Below, in pieces: positions 7,330 through 16,754 of a stretch of 64,000 bases of DNA. This stretch comes from Afipia sp. 1NLS2 (GTDB taxonomy: Bacteria; Pseudomonadota; Alphaproteobacteria; Rhizobiales; Xanthobacteraceae). The stretch is from the NCBI RefSeq assembly GCF_000178995.1, contig NZ_ADVZ01000001.1, forward strand, positions 1,088,001-1,152,000, written 5' to 3'. The translations under genes and the position numbers were made by a program. Position 1 is the first letter of the stretch; each line of letters begins with the position of its first letter. The notes beneath the pieces are model-generated. The model did not search any database and was not told the DNA's origin. It saw nothing but the letters and a program-made list of their open reading frames with translations.

Positions 7330-8753
7330 CACGCTACCCGGATTGTGGTCATCAGGCCGCCGACCTGGTGTTCCATGACGTGGCAGTGGAACATCCAATC
7401 GCCGGGATTATCCGCGACAAACGCGACCCGGACGCGCTCGCGCGGCTTCACAAGCACCGTGTCACCCCAAACATCATGGGGCACCGGTGCGTCATCGCGG
7501 TCGAGCACCTGGAAACTGTGTCCGTGTAGGTGCATCGGGTGCCACCAGGCGGTGTCGTTGTGCATATCGAGAATGCAGCTTCGGCCGCGCGCGATCTGAA
7601 ACAGCGGCGGCATATCCGCCCTGCCGTCGCCCGTCATTGATTGGCCATTGATCGCCCAGTCGGCTTTATCGCCCATCCCCATCATTCCGCCCATACCCGC
7701 GCCGCTCATCATCCCGCCCTGGAGCCGCACGTCGTGCACGATGGCGGTTTTGAGGTCGGGGCGCGGCACCGGATTACGCGGCAGGCGCAAGGGCGCATCG
7801 GACGGATGCGACCGAAGGGGCGGCGCCGGATCGTATGCGAGCCGCGCCAGCGTGAAGGCTAGCCGGTCGTAGAAGTCGTCGATCACCCGGTACGACCGGC
7901 CCGGCTCGCCATGCATGTCAAGCATCACGTCCGCGCGCATCGCGGGGCCGAGCAGAAGCCGGCCATCCGGCGGTTCGTGCGGCTCACAAGGCTGGCCGTC
8001 GAGTGCGACGATGACCGGACGGTGTCCCTCGAAGCGCAGCGCCATGATGCGGGCGATCGCCGCATTGAGGAGCCGCAAGCGGATCCGCTCGCCGGCGCGC
8101 ACGCGCACCGTATCGGGCACCATGCCATTGATCGTGACGGTGTTGCCGACCCGGCCGTCCATCGCCATTTCCATGCGATTGCTGAAGCCGGGCGCGATCT
8201 GCGCGTCGCGCGTCAGTCGCCAGTCCTGGATCGTCCACAGCCACTCGCGATCGACCGCGGGCGGATCGGTTTCCTCGACGATGAGAGCGCCGGCCAGACC
8301 GCGCCCCATCTGCACCAGGCTGTTGTCGTGCGAGTGGTACCAAAAGGTGCCCGCATCCGGAGGCGTGAACGCATAGTCGAAGCGCTCACCGGAAGAGATC
8401 GGCTTCTGCGTCAGGTCCGGCACGCCATCCATCGCGTTCGGGAGACGAATACCGTGCCAATGCACCGTTGTGGATTCCGTCAGCTGGTTTTCGACAGCGG
8501 CGCGGAATGGAGCACCTTGGCGGACACGGAGGACCGGGCCGGGCTCGACACAGTTATAGGTCCAGACCTCGGTTTCCGGGAATTCGTCGCCGACCATCCG
8601 AATGCGCGCCGGGCCCGGCCGAAGGGTCAGGCCCTCGGGCCCTAGAGCGGCGTTAGCGCCCAAGGCGGGCCGCGTCAGCGCACCGAGCGCGCAGGCGGCT
8701 CCCGCTTGCAGGAATTGCCGGCGGCCCAAGGCCGAGGCGGAAATAAATCGCAT
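7329..8753 (-). CDS. Multicopper oxidase, Tat-exported (CopA/CueO-like)
   Basis: 474 residues. A Tat signal (GRRQFLQAGAACALGALT) leads into three cupredoxin domains. All four copper-binding elements are visible: HWHGIRLPNAMDGVP, FWYHSHDNSL, HPMHLHGHSFQVL and DWMFHCHVMEHQVGGLM, giving T1, T2 and T3 sites with an axial Met. A Met/Gly-rich insert (MMSGAGMGGMMGMGD) near residue 345 resembles the Cu(I)-binding loop of CueO and CopA. The enzyme probably oxidises Cu(I) to the less toxic Cu(II) in the periplasm. It heads a chain of ATGA-overlapping genes (TlpA-like, DUF411). Confidence 0.93.
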   Translation of the reverse strand: MRFISASALGRRQFLQAGAACALGALTRPALGANAALGPEGLTLRPGPARIRMVGDEFPETEVWTYNCVEPGPVLRVRQGAPFRAAVENQLTESTTVHWHGIRLPNAMDGVPDLTQKPISSGERFDYAFTPPDAGTFWYHSHDNSLVQMGRGLAGALIVEETDPPAVDREWLWTIQDWRLTRDAQIAPGFSNRMEMAMDGRVGNTVTINGMVPDTVRVRAGERIRLRLLNAAIARIMALRFEGHRPVIVALDGQPCEPHEPPDGRLLLGPAMRADVMLDMHGEPGRSYRVIDDFYDRLAFTLARLAYDPAPPLRSHPSDAPLRLPRNPVPRPDLKTAIVHDVRLQGGMMSGAGMGGMMGMGDKADWAINGQSMTGDGRADMPPLFQIARGRSCILDMHNDTAWWHPMHLHGHSFQVLDRDDAPVPHDVWGDTVLVKPRERVRVAFVADNPGDWMFHCHVMEHQVGGLMTTIRVA

Positions 8754-8876
8754 ACCAGGTCGTCCTCTTGGCGCCCCTCAGCGTCAGACCAGACGCGGAT
8801 GGGGGCACATGCCCGGCGCTGGACGCGCGGGCTCACGGGGGCTCAGAACCGCGCGCCGCTTAGGACGGCTGGCGGT

Positions 8877-9245
8877 TTAGAGGAGGACGATGGGTCTTGG
8901 AGGGAACGGGTCGGGAGCGGGATCGGCTCCCGCCAGAAGCGCGGTTACCGGCCACGTATATTCCGTCCGGTAGGAGATGCGCCCCGGGAGACGCGCGGGG
9001 CTCGGAACCACCGCTGGAGCAGCGATGCAGGCCAGAGCCGGACAGCCGGGCATTTTATCGGGGGCTGTGCTGCCAGACTGGTGTTCGGGACAATTCTGGC
9101 ACGGCTGATCGGCGACCTTTTCCATCATGCCCATGGACGTCGGCATCCCGCTGCCTACCAACGGCATCACGCGCGCGCCAGCCGGCACCGCCACCGCGAA
9201 GGCGACGATGAGGGCAATCAGCATCTGGGCGACCGACCTCGGCAT
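8877..9245 (-). CDS. Cys/Met-containing secreted or membrane protein, 122 aa (DUF2946-like)
   Basis: A hydrophobic N-terminus (VAQMLIALIVAFAVAVPAGA) acts as signal or anchor. It is followed by MPTSMGMMEKV, then PCQNCPEH and PGCPALACI, that is two close cysteine pairs, and a Pro-rich tail. The layout resembles DUF2946-type proteins beside copper genes. It lies 123 bases upstream of the multicopper oxidase on the same strand and may be the first gene of the transcript. The 8754-8876 spacer shows no other gene. Confidence 0.55.
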   Translation of the reverse strand: MPRSVAQMLIALIVAFAVAVPAGARVMPLVGSGMPTSMGMMEKVADQPCQNCPEHQSGSTAPDKMPGCPALACIAAPAVVPSPARLPGRISYRTEYTWPVTALLAGADPAPDPFPPRPIVLL

Positions 9246-9344
9246 AGTTGGAAGCTACTGCCGCCGGGTCTCGATTTCAAGCCGACCCCGATTAACGCCG
9301 CCGCTATGCTGCCTCGAACGGGTGGCGGCAACGCGAAGGACGAG

Positions 9345-9645
9345 ATGCAAGAACACGGCCTTGCGGTGCTTTTTGGAATCGGCGTGCCGGCGAGCCTGCT
9401 GTTGGCCGGATCGATTGTGTTGTTCTTCAGAGAAAGGAACGCGTCCTCCTTCCTCCAATTGCTCGGCGCGGGCGGCTCGGCCTTGGTCGTCCTGACGCAT
9501 TTTGCCGAAGCCTTCGACCTGCTTCCGTGGATGCGTTGGGGCTTCGACAATAGTCCAGATCACTACCTACCTGGACCTCGGGAATGCTGCCCTTGCCGTA
9601 ACGCTGTTTCCCGCGGGATATCTGATCTATGCGCTCAGGAAATGA
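9345..9645 (+). pseudogene. Small membrane protein broken by a frameshift
   Basis: ATG at 9345 has AAGGA 7 bases upstream. The frame encodes MQEHGLAVLFGIGVP and a second helix region ending NSPDHYL. There a one-base change near 9573-9580 is needed to continue as DLGNAALAVTLFPAGYLIYA with stop TGA at 9643-9645. The corrected product is about 99 residues with three hydrophobic helices. The 301-bp span is not a multiple of three, which agrees with one inserted base. It runs straight into the CDF remnant, so the two were once an operon. It could be a sequencing error rather than a mutation. No family recognised. Confidence 0.55.
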
Positions 9646-10151
9646 CCAGCCGCGCGACCCAGCAATAGCCTCGAGGCCGGCGCCGCCACTCGCAGCCTCC
9701 GATCGCGCTGCGCGCGTGCGCCGGGCCTTCGTCCTCGAATGGCTCACCGTTGCCTGGATGATCATCGAGTCCATTCTCGCAATTACCGCCGCGCTCGAGG
9801 CGCGAAGCACGAGCCTGCTTGCGTTCGGAATCGACGCCTCATCGAGATCATCTCCGCCGGCGTTCTTCTCTGGCGCCTTACATTGAGCTCAAACAGGGGC
9901 AGGCCTTTTCGGAGCAGGTGGAGCGGTCGGCGAGCCGGATCGGCGGCGGTCTTCTGTTCGCGCTGGCGCTCTATGTCGTCGCGAGTGCTGCCTTCAGTCT
10001 TTGGCAGGGCCGCGGTCAGGAATTCTCTGCGCCGGGCCTGGCGGTCACGATCGCTGCGATCCCGATCATGTGGTGGCTCGCGCGACGGAAACTGGCGATC
10101 GCCGCGCAACTCGGCAGCGGCGCCCTCGGATGGTCCAGGCCTTCACTATAA
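9629..10151 (+). pseudogene. Remnant of a CDF-family cation efflux transporter
   Basis: Pieces of one protein lie in three frames. Frame 2 has RRAFVLEWLTVAWMIIESIL and SLLAFGID; frame 1 has LIEIISAGVLLWRLT; frame 3 has IELKQGQAFSEQVERSASRI, then LLFALALYVVASAAFSLW and IPIMWWLARRKLAIAAQLGS. Read together they match the first four helices of CDF/cation transporter proteins. Frameshifts are near 9830 and 9885, and the gene ends after GSGALG, before the rest of the domain. The C-terminal third is missing. About 290 bases follow (10152-10437) with no recognisable gene. Confidence 0.65.
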
Positions 10152-10437
10152 CCCGGCCGATGGCTGCTCAGCCGCGTCCGAAAGCGAGTCGGGAGTCATG
10201 TGGTTGACCGATCTCTATCCCCGGGTATCCGTCTCTACGATACTCCTCGGTTTGCTCTTTTTCGTTTCGCACCTCTCTGCTCAAGTCTCGGCCGTGAGCG
10301 AATATGAGTGACCGACCTCGTGGCATCTTGACCGTGCTCCTGCCGTCAATCGACAGCCTAGCTTCAGCGGTCTTCACATCGCACGATCAATGGGCTCCCC
10401 CGCCCCCTTGAAAACCGTGCATAGCGTGGAGGAACGA

Positions 10438-10668
10438 ATGACCGAGACTCGATTCCTGACCGCTGAAGAGGTCTCCGAACGCTATCGCGGTGAAGTCTCC
10501 GTGGGCACTCTTCGGAATTGGCGAGCGCAGCGCGTCGGACCACCGTTCATCAAGATTGGCAAGTCGGTGCTATACCCCGTGCAGGGTCTCGATGAATGGG
10601 ATAGCAAGAACCTCGTGATCTGCCGTGCTTCGCGCAAACTCAGCGTGGCTGACGATGCGGGAGAATGA
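10438..10668 (+). CDS. AlpA/excisionase-like helix-turn-helix protein, 76 aa
   Basis: A compact HTH_17-type (MerR-like) domain: FLTAEEVSERY, then VSVGTLRNWRAQRVGPPFIK, then IGKSVLYPVQGLDEW. GGAGG stands 4 bases before the ATG at 10438; the longer ORF from 10390 adds an unlikely leader. Such proteins are excisionases or regulators on integrative elements. A related but broken copy lies at 42803-43036. The gene sits at the left edge of the defence island. It may control excision or transcription of the element; no integrase is in the window. Confidence 0.75.
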   Translation: MTETRFLTAEEVSERYRGEVSVGTLRNWRAQRVGPPFIKIGKSVLYPVQGLDEWDSKNLVICRASRKLSVADDAGE

Positions 10669-10808
10669 CAATCACGTATGATCACGAACTGCCGATCCCA
10701 AGTCCATACCCCAACGCGTTTTCAAGATGTCAAAAACTCCTTTGAGTTCAAGGCGATGGTTTCTGAACGAAGACTGGTGCATAACTATCCTTCTCACTAA
10801 CCGTCTTA

Positions 10809-10861
10809 CCGCTCAATCACGCTCGATCATTCCTAACCCATGACTGAGCGTGATTGAGCGG
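10809..10861. repeat. 16-bp perfect inverted repeat directly after the methyltransferase gene stop
   Basis: Left arm 10809-10824 (CCGCTCAATCACGCTC) and right arm 10846-10861 (GAGCGTGATTGAGCGG) are perfect complements around a 21-base loop. The right arm abuts the TAA of the minus-strand gene at 10862. There is no T-run on either side, so it is not a standard intrinsic terminator. It may act as a transcription terminator aided by Rho, an mRNA-stabilising hairpin or a recombination or protein-binding site. Confidence 0.6.
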
Positions 10862-13800
10862 TTAGGCGGCGTAGCGACCATCGTCGAGCCGACGGGCTTG
10901 CCCCATAGCGGCCAGCGCATCGAGAACTGGGCGGATACTTGCTGCCCGCTTGCCAACAAAGGCGCGTGCCACGTCCGCAGCGGCGAGCGGCTTTCGCGCT
11001 GTCGCTAAAACACGACCGACGGATACCACTTGCTCGGCGAGTGACTCGGGCCAATGCACTCCGTTGCCCCGGTCCGCTGCCTCCGCGATTTCCAATTCGA
11101 GCGATTGCGTCCGCTCTTTCGAACTCCCACGCGCCTGGAACTCGGGGCGGATGTATCGGATCACGCCTCGCCCTTCCTCTATTGCACGCTCGGAGTTCAG
11201 CCTCACCAGCGTCTCAAGAACGGTCTCTTCATCAGCGTCTGGAGAAAGATCGTAGGCTTCACTAACCGCCGCATCTATTTCGTCTAAGCGCTCCTGAAGT
11301 GGCCGAAGGTGCGCCGCGTCGTAGATCTGCTTGTCCCGACCGTTCAGCGGTCTATTTGAATTACGGAGCATCTGCACGACGTTGTACGCATCAGTTAATG
11401 TCAACGAGGGATGCTCAGCCACCACCCGTGTCTGGAGAATATCCAACGCTTCAGCGGCTGAACGAATCCGTGCGACCAAACTCGCATTCTCGATTTTCGG
11501 AAATGGAAACGGATCGAAGCAGACTTCGTTTTGATATCTTGGATCATTGCCTGCTCCTTGGCGACCGCCAGCTCTCTCGGCCCAGATGCGATGGACTCGT
11601 GATGAGAGAATGCCCAAGACGAGCGGATCGTCTGAGGCCACAGCAATCACCGACCCGTCAATGATCGTTCCTTCCGTCGGCAGGAACCGAAAGATGCGAT
11701 GCTTGGATGTTTCAGAAGTCACGATGTAGCGCTTCAGACCGGCGATCGATGCTCGCAACCGTGGCCGCGGCTCCGCGAAAATCCACCAGTTCTCCCTATA
11801 GGACTGTCGGTCGTTCTGATCGCGCTCGGGCTTCACGCGATCGAACAAACGCTGATAGACGCCAGGAAAGCTCTCTCTCAGATCGCTTAGCGTCAGGCCA
11901 AAGCAGTCAATCGCAAAAAGATTGCTTGGCGGGTCCGTGACATCCGCTCCCGCGACGATTCTTGGCATTCGCTGCAGCGGAAAACCCTCCCGGGCGAACC
12001 GATCACGCAATCCCTCATCGATCCGAAAGCCCTCGCCAGACATTTTCATGCCCATCCAGGACAGTCTGGCGTTTGCGGCTAAGGGAGCTGCGGCAGCAAC
12101 GGCTGCGCCGACAGACAAATCAACCTGTATCGTCCCACGCTGCTCGACAATGTCGAACACCGATTCCCTACCAACTCGCCGCTCATTCACGACGCACGCC
12201 AGGACGCCTTCTCCATTGCCTTTTGCGATTACGGTCATTGCGATGCGCACCGCAGCGGTAGTCTCGGTGTCATACCAAGGATGATTCGGGATAGCGAAGG
12301 AAAGATGCACTGGATGCTTTCGGTCATTGACCCGAGCACGAACAACTGGCCGATTGCTGGCTTGCGCAATTGTCTTTGTCGTAATCAAGCCTGCTCGACG
12401 AACACGTCCTGTTGAAACCAACTGCGCAACATGATCCCACCAGTACATCACAAAATCTATTTCTTGAGATAGCGCCGGGTACGCTTTGCGGACAGCCTCC
12501 GCATAACCAGCGCCAAGCCGCTTCCGCATTCGCTTATTTCCGATGAAGGGAGGATTGCCGACGATGAAATCAGCACGAGGCCACTTAGCACCTCGGGGAT
12601 TTATATATCGATAGGTCTCAACCTGCGCCGCTTCATCGGGGACCAACTCACCTGTTGTTGGATGCGGCTTCACGGTGACACCATCCCAAACAGTGATAGG
12701 GTCTCCGCGATCATCGGTAGCAAGGATCTTTTGATCCCATTCGATCACCGCATCCCGCGCATCGATTGTCCTCACGTCCCGCAACACCGGCTCCGGAGGC
12801 ATCTTGTCAGATCCGACCGTGCGGAAGTGCCACTGCAGATATCCGATCCAAAGGACGAGTTGGGCAATAGCCGCTGCGCGAGGATTGACTTCCAGGCCGA
12901 GAAAGTTTTCGGGCATAATTGTACGACCCGTGATCTCTAGAACGTCTTGATACTCACCGAATGCTACGGCCAGTTCGATGACCTCGGCCTCGAGCTCCTT
13001 CATCTTCGCCATCGCGACGTAGAGAAAGTTTCCAGTACCGCAAGCGGGATCAAGGACAAGGGTCTTCGCCAATTTGCGGTGAAACGCCTGCACGACTTTA
13101 ACAGCCTCGTTCCGCCGATCTTGATCCAGCAACTCCACCACAGCGGTCTTCACGCCCGACCATTCGTCCCGAAGCGGTTCCATAATCGTCGGAATGACGA
13201 GCCGCTCTACTGATGCTGGCGGCGTAAAATGAGCACCGAGCTTGGCTCGTTCCTTAGGATTCAGAGCGCGCTCGAGCAACGTCCCGAAAATCGCAGGCTC
13301 CACAAGCGTCCACTGCGCCTCGGCGGCCTTTATTAGTACCTCCAGCTCCTCGGCCTCAAGCGGAAGAGCTGTATGGTCTTTGAACAGATAGCCGTTGAAT
13401 TTCCGTACTCTCTCGCCCGCGTGCCCAAGTGCCCCCACAAACCCACTACTGTCCATCTTCGACCAAAGTTCGGATAACTGATCATGCAGAACTTCGGGCC
13501 TTCCCCGCTGTCGCTTGAGAAGATCCTTGAACGAATCTTTAGGGATCAACCCAGTATCCTCGGCGAACATCGTAAATAACAAACGCATAAGGAAGGCGGA
13601 CGTTGTCGTAGCGTCATGGCGAGTCTCAAGTCGACGCGCGAGAGTCGCCAGCAACTCCCCAATCTCACGTGTAACTTTCAGGGCTTCTTTGGCTGGATCG
13701 AGACTTAGCGGTTCCGTCCAGATGGCCGCGAGTCGTGCCACGACGGTCTCGTCTCGAAGGTCATCGAGCATGATCCGATAACGGCTTCGATCTGGAAACT

Positions 13801-14329
13801 GGGTATAAGCCTTGCCGCTTCGTGTGAAATCCGCATAAACCTCAATGCAATAACCGACGTCACAAATCAGTAGGAACGGCGGCCATCCGTGGTCGGAGGG
13901 CAGTGCCTTTGCATATCGCTCAGCCTGCCCCTTGGCTTGTGTCATTGCCTTAATCCAACCGGCCGTCCCCCGCATCGCGGTGCCTCGCTTAACGCGAATG
14001 GCGGCGGTCTGCCCGAACAGATCCAAGTCAAGTTCATTGCGTGCTGCGGCTGAGCGATCAGACTCAGAACCCTGCTTCGCCTCTAGAACAAAGCAATTAC
14101 GCTTGTAGCAGTCGACTCGGCCGAAGCTGGTAGTCCCATCCCCATTATCCTGAAACACTCGGCGCTCGAAGACATAGTCGTTTTGAGCGTCATTGGCCCT
14201 GCTGCCGCGAGGGGGGTGAACGTTGAGAATCGAACACAGGCCGTTGATGAAGCTCTGCGTGTTCGCGAGCTCGGATCCCCCGGTGTCACGCCATTCGTCG
14301 ATGAACTTCTCGACCTCGACCTTAGCCAT
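10862..14329 (-). CDS. Large DNA methyltransferase with N-terminal nuclease motif (type IIG-like)
   Basis: 1155 residues from the ATG at 14329, which is preceded by GGAGGGG; the ORF extends to 14392 without a better start. An N-terminal PD-(D/E)xK-like element (RVDCYKRNCFVLEAKQ, near residue 80) suggests a nuclease. The gamma-class N6-adenine methyltransferase core follows, with motif I DPACGTGNF near 430 and motif IV NPPF near 590. A target-recognition type C-terminal half follows. This layout is that of single-chain restriction-modification enzymes (type IIG/IIL). DrmMI of DISARM is similar in size, but the other DISARM genes are absent. It is last in an operon with exonuclease I, ImmA/IrrE and XRE genes. 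Cleavage activity is inferred. Confidence 0.8.
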   Translation of the reverse strand: MAKVEVEKFIDEWRDTGGSELANTQSFINGLCSILNVHPPRGSRANDAQNDYVFERRVFQDNGDGTTSFGRVDCYKRNCFVLEAKQGSESDRSAAARNELDLDLFGQTAAIRVKRGTAMRGTAGWIKAMTQAKGQAERYAKALPSDHGWPPFLLICDVGYCIEVYADFTRSGKAYTQFPDRSRYRIMLDDLRDETVVARLAAIWTEPLSLDPAKEALKVTREIGELLATLARRLETRHDATTTSAFLMRLLFTMFAEDTGLIPKDSFKDLLKRQRGRPEVLHDQLSELWSKMDSSGFVGALGHAGERVRKFNGYLFKDHTALPLEAEELEVLIKAAEAQWTLVEPAIFGTLLERALNPKERAKLGAHFTPPASVERLVIPTIMEPLRDEWSGVKTAVVELLDQDRRNEAVKVVQAFHRKLAKTLVLDPACGTGNFLYVAMAKMKELEAEVIELAVAFGEYQDVLEITGRTIMPENFLGLEVNPRAAAIAQLVLWIGYLQWHFRTVGSDKMPPEPVLRDVRTIDARDAVIEWDQKILATDDRGDPITVWDGVTVKPHPTTGELVPDEAAQVETYRYINPRGAKWPRADFIVGNPPFIGNKRMRKRLGAGYAEAVRKAYPALSQEIDFVMYWWDHVAQLVSTGRVRRAGLITTKTIAQASNRPVVRARVNDRKHPVHLSFAIPNHPWYDTETTAAVRIAMTVIAKGNGEGVLACVVNERRVGRESVFDIVEQRGTIQVDLSVGAAVAAAAPLAANARLSWMGMKMSGEGFRIDEGLRDRFAREGFPLQRMPRIVAGADVTDPPSNLFAIDCFGLTLSDLRESFPGVYQRLFDRVKPERDQNDRQSYRENWWIFAEPRPRLRASIAGLKRYIVTSETSKHRIFRFLPTEGTIIDGSVIAVASDDPLVLGILSSRVHRIWAERAGGRQGAGNDPRYQNEVCFDPFPFPKIENASLVARIRSAAEALDILQTRVVAEHPSLTLTDAYNVVQMLRNSNRPLNGRDKQIYDAAHLRPLQERLDEIDAAVSEAYDLSPDADEETVLETLVRLNSERAIEEGRGVIRYIRPEFQARGSSKERTQSLELEIAEAADRGNGVHWPESLAEQVVSVGRVLATARKPLAAADVARAFVGKRAASIRPVLDALAAMGQARRLDDGRYAA

Positions 14330-14406
14330 TATTATCTGCCCCTCCCCACATAAGTCGAATGCGATCTCCTTCTCAACAGGCCAGGAGCCCACGCGGCCAA
14401 AGCTGC

Positions 14407-15828
14407 CTAAATCGCAAACTGCTTGGCCCGGAAGTCCGCAACCCGCTCCATGCGCCCCACAAGATATGTTCGATAACCCGTCAGGAGCCCGGCCGCATCC
14501 GATGCATCGTCGCTCGGCGCTTCATCGATCGCACGGAGGGCCTGTTCGAGAGTTAGGCCGCCGGCCTCAGCATCAACCAAACGACCACTCAGGGCATAAT
14601 CAAGTTCAAGTCTAAGAGCTTCTGGTAGAACCGATCGCGCCTCGAAGTACAGCAAACGAAGCCCGAAAGATCGCAAGCGTTCATCATCGAGACTTTGGAC
14701 AATCGCTAATCTGTCCGTCCAATCCGCATCATGAAATTCGATCATGCGGGCTTCATCTTGCGGACCAGGAAATCCGTCATAGAGGCGCTCCTCGGCGTGC
14801 CGCGAAGGACTCCGGGGTTCACGCGTTGAAGTGTAGGCCGAGACGAGACGATTACAGAGCGCCGGATCACTCTTCACCCGGCGTGCTCGTGCTTCAACAG
14901 CATCAATATCGAGGCCATCCAGCATCACCTCCGGCGCGTCATAGAAAGCCGTCAATGTTGGCGCTGCGTTGATCCGAAGCCGACGAACCGGACAGGGCTT
15001 CTGAGCCAGCTCGGCTCGAAGCTCATCGTCTGTCATCGCGGCAAAGCGATCCGCGTCACGGTTTAGATTCAAACAAAAGCGGCCATTGGATTGATCCGGA
15101 TCTCGACCAATGCACACCACCGGCGCATGATACGCCTGATTGGCAAAGAACTCGGTGAGCATAAATCCATCTTCAGCTTCGACGAAGTCTGCGACGGTCG
15201 CTTTCTTTGAAAAGCGTACGAAGCGCTGCCAAAGTTCTGGCGATCGCTGATGCACGAGGCGACACAGTTCGAGCGTGGCGATGGCGTCGGACAGTGCATC
15301 GTGGGCCTGTTCTTGAGCGACGCCGTTGGCGAGCGCTAATTGTTCAAGGCGAAAGATCGATCGCCCCTCAGGACCAATTGGAACGTTGAGACACGCCGGC
15401 GACACGGCGGCTGCGGCCATGACCAGTCCCCACACGTCCGCACGGCTGTTGTTGTGGTTGCTCGTGAGATAGGCGGGATGAAGAGTTTGGAACAACGCGT
15501 GCCGCAACATCTCCTCGTCGAAACGGACCGAGTTGTAGCCCAGAAAGATCGACGGCGACCACGAGAGCAGCCTCTGCCGGATTGATCTGACCATGTCGTA
15601 ATGGGACGGAAGACTCCCGTCTAAGAGCCTTCCGATAGGCAGACCGTTGGTGCGCAGCGCCGCCGGATGGGGAAGCACATGTGGGAGAAGACGCGAGCGT
15701 GCCTCGAAACGCCCGATCTCATTCAGATTTGCGTCGGTCCGGATGGCCGCGAAATGCACGATCTGGTCGAAGCCGTGCTTCAGGCCAGTTGTCTCGGTGT
15801 CAAAGAAGACGAAGCTCAACGGGCCCAC
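14407..15828 (-). CDS. Exodeoxyribonuclease I (SbcB) family
   Basis: 473 residues, the normal SbcB length. The DEDDh exonuclease motifs are visible: FDTETTG near residue 9, the middle Asp region (GYNSVRFDEEMLR) and HDALSDAIATLEL. The C-terminal exonuclease I domains follow. Start is GTG at 15828 with AGGA 5 bases upstream, 6 bases after the ImmA/IrrE stop. SbcB degrades single-stranded DNA 3' to 5'. The gene is uncommon in alphaproteobacteria as far as I know, and here it sits inside a defence operon. It may help destroy foreign DNA ends made by the neighbouring nuclease-methyltransferase; that is inference. Confidence 0.88.
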   Translation of the reverse strand: MGPLSFVFFDTETTGLKHGFDQIVHFAAIRTDANLNEIGRFEARSRLLPHVLPHPAALRTNGLPIGRLLDGSLPSHYDMVRSIRQRLLSWSPSIFLGYNSVRFDEEMLRHALFQTLHPAYLTSNHNNSRADVWGLVMAAAAVSPACLNVPIGPEGRSIFRLEQLALANGVAQEQAHDALSDAIATLELCRLVHQRSPELWQRFVRFSKKATVADFVEAEDGFMLTEFFANQAYHAPVVCIGRDPDQSNGRFCLNLNRDADRFAAMTDDELRAELAQKPCPVRRLRINAAPTLTAFYDAPEVMLDGLDIDAVEARARRVKSDPALCNRLVSAYTSTREPRSPSRHAEERLYDGFPGPQDEARMIEFHDADWTDRLAIVQSLDDERLRSFGLRLLYFEARSVLPEALRLELDYALSGRLVDAEAGGLTLEQALRAIDEAPSDDASDAAGLLTGYRTYLVGRMERVADFRAKQFAI

Positions 15829-15834
15829 CTATTC

Positions 15835-16356
15835 CTAGAAGCGTCCTGCTAATCGATATCGCATCGCCGCGGCGCTTACGCGGAATTTGCGGGCAAGCGC
15901 TTCGATCCCAGCGTCATCCTCGATATCCAAGCCACCCGCATCCAGCGCGCCCATGAGGAACTCCCTTGGCATCAGCAGTTCCGACGCAAACGCGTTGGCC
16001 TCAATCTCGAGCGGATCGATGCCCTGCGAAGAGACGTCATCCCGCAGAAGCACGCGAAAGCCCTTATCGACGTGAACCGCCTTCCCAATCTCCTGGGCGT
16101 GCAGCTCGTGGTGACCCAGCTCGTGCGCCGCCGAGAATCGCTGACGATTGGGATGATGCAGGGCGTTCACGCCGATGATGCCGACGCCGTCCTTGATGTA
16201 GGCCATTCCGGAGAGATCCTCCTCTAGCGGAGCGTATTGGAGGACGATGTTTCTGGCTTTGATAATGCGTTCGACCGGTACAGGCACACCTTTTACGCCG
16301 AACGCCCGCAAGATAACGCGGGCAGCCTCCCGGGCCCGCTCGGGATCCGCCATCAT
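15835..16356 (-). CDS. ImmA/IrrE zinc metallopeptidase (CapP-like candidate)
   Basis: 173 residues. The HExxH zinc site (AAHELGHHELHA) and the downstream third ligand region EIEANAFASELLMP are intact. The ATG overlaps the XRE gene stop (ATGA). In ICEBs1, ImmA cleaves the ImmR repressor, and in some CBASS loci the CapP peptidase cleaves the CapH repressor when DNA damage produces single-stranded DNA (known from Lau, Corbett and colleagues). The gene pair here diverges from a type III CBASS operon, exactly the CapH/CapP arrangement. It may equally control its own operon. Confidence 0.9.
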   Translation of the reverse strand: MMADPERAREAARVILRAFGVKGVPVPVERIIKARNIVLQYAPLEEDLSGMAYIKDGVGIIGVNALHHPNRQRFSAAHELGHHELHAQEIGKAVHVDKGFRVLLRDDVSSQGIDPLEIEANAFASELLMPREFLMGALDAGGLDIEDDAGIEALARKFRVSAAAMRYRLAGRF

Positions 16357-16706
16357 GACCCAGCCTTTGCGGCGCCGCGTTGTGCAAGCGCACTGGCAAT
16401 CAGATCGGTGATTTGGGCTTTACCGCGCGGGGTCACAGTTTCATCTGAAAGGATCATGTCTAAGTCCTCCTGTGTCGCTGGTTTTGGTTGCGCCGGCAGC
16501 AGGTCCGAGACTTTGGAGAACTCGAGCGCCGACGCCAGTCGATAGACGTGGTGCAGCAGCACGTTCTGACGACCGCTCTCGATGTTGGCGATCGAGGCGC
16601 GCGAGATGCCCACTCGGGCAGCTAGCGTAGCCTGGGTAAGGTTCAGCCCCTTCCGCCGCGTGGCTACCGCCTGCCCGAAAGCCTTATAGATCGCTTCGTC
16701 CGACAT
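16353..16706 (-). CDS. XRE-family HTH repressor (CapH-like candidate)
   Basis: 117 residues. A canonical HTH_3 domain occupies about residues 10-65 (NLTQATLAARVGISRASIAN, then IESGRQNV). The C-terminal extension of about 45 residues is Ala-rich and has ILSDETVTPRGKAQITDLI; in CapH the C-terminal part carries dimerisation and the cleavage site. It diverges from the CBASS operon, with the palindromic operator at 16755-16771 between them. It probably represses both directions until the ImmA/IrrE partner cleaves it. This is inference from the arrangement. Confidence 0.88.
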   Translation of the reverse strand: MSDEAIYKAFGQAVATRRKGLNLTQATLAARVGISRASIANIESGRQNVLLHHVYRLASALEFSKVSDLLPAQPKPATQEDLDMILSDETVTPRGKAQITDLIASALAQRGAAKAGS

Positions 16707-16754
16707 GCAGGATGATTGCTACGCGCGAATCTGAATGTCAATATCACAAACACT

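Noticed and set aside
8706-9344. Long plus-strand ORF upstream of the small membrane protein
   Set aside because: It runs antisense through the multicopper oxidase start and the 122-residue gene and has no protein-like pattern; only the part from 9345 is gene-like.
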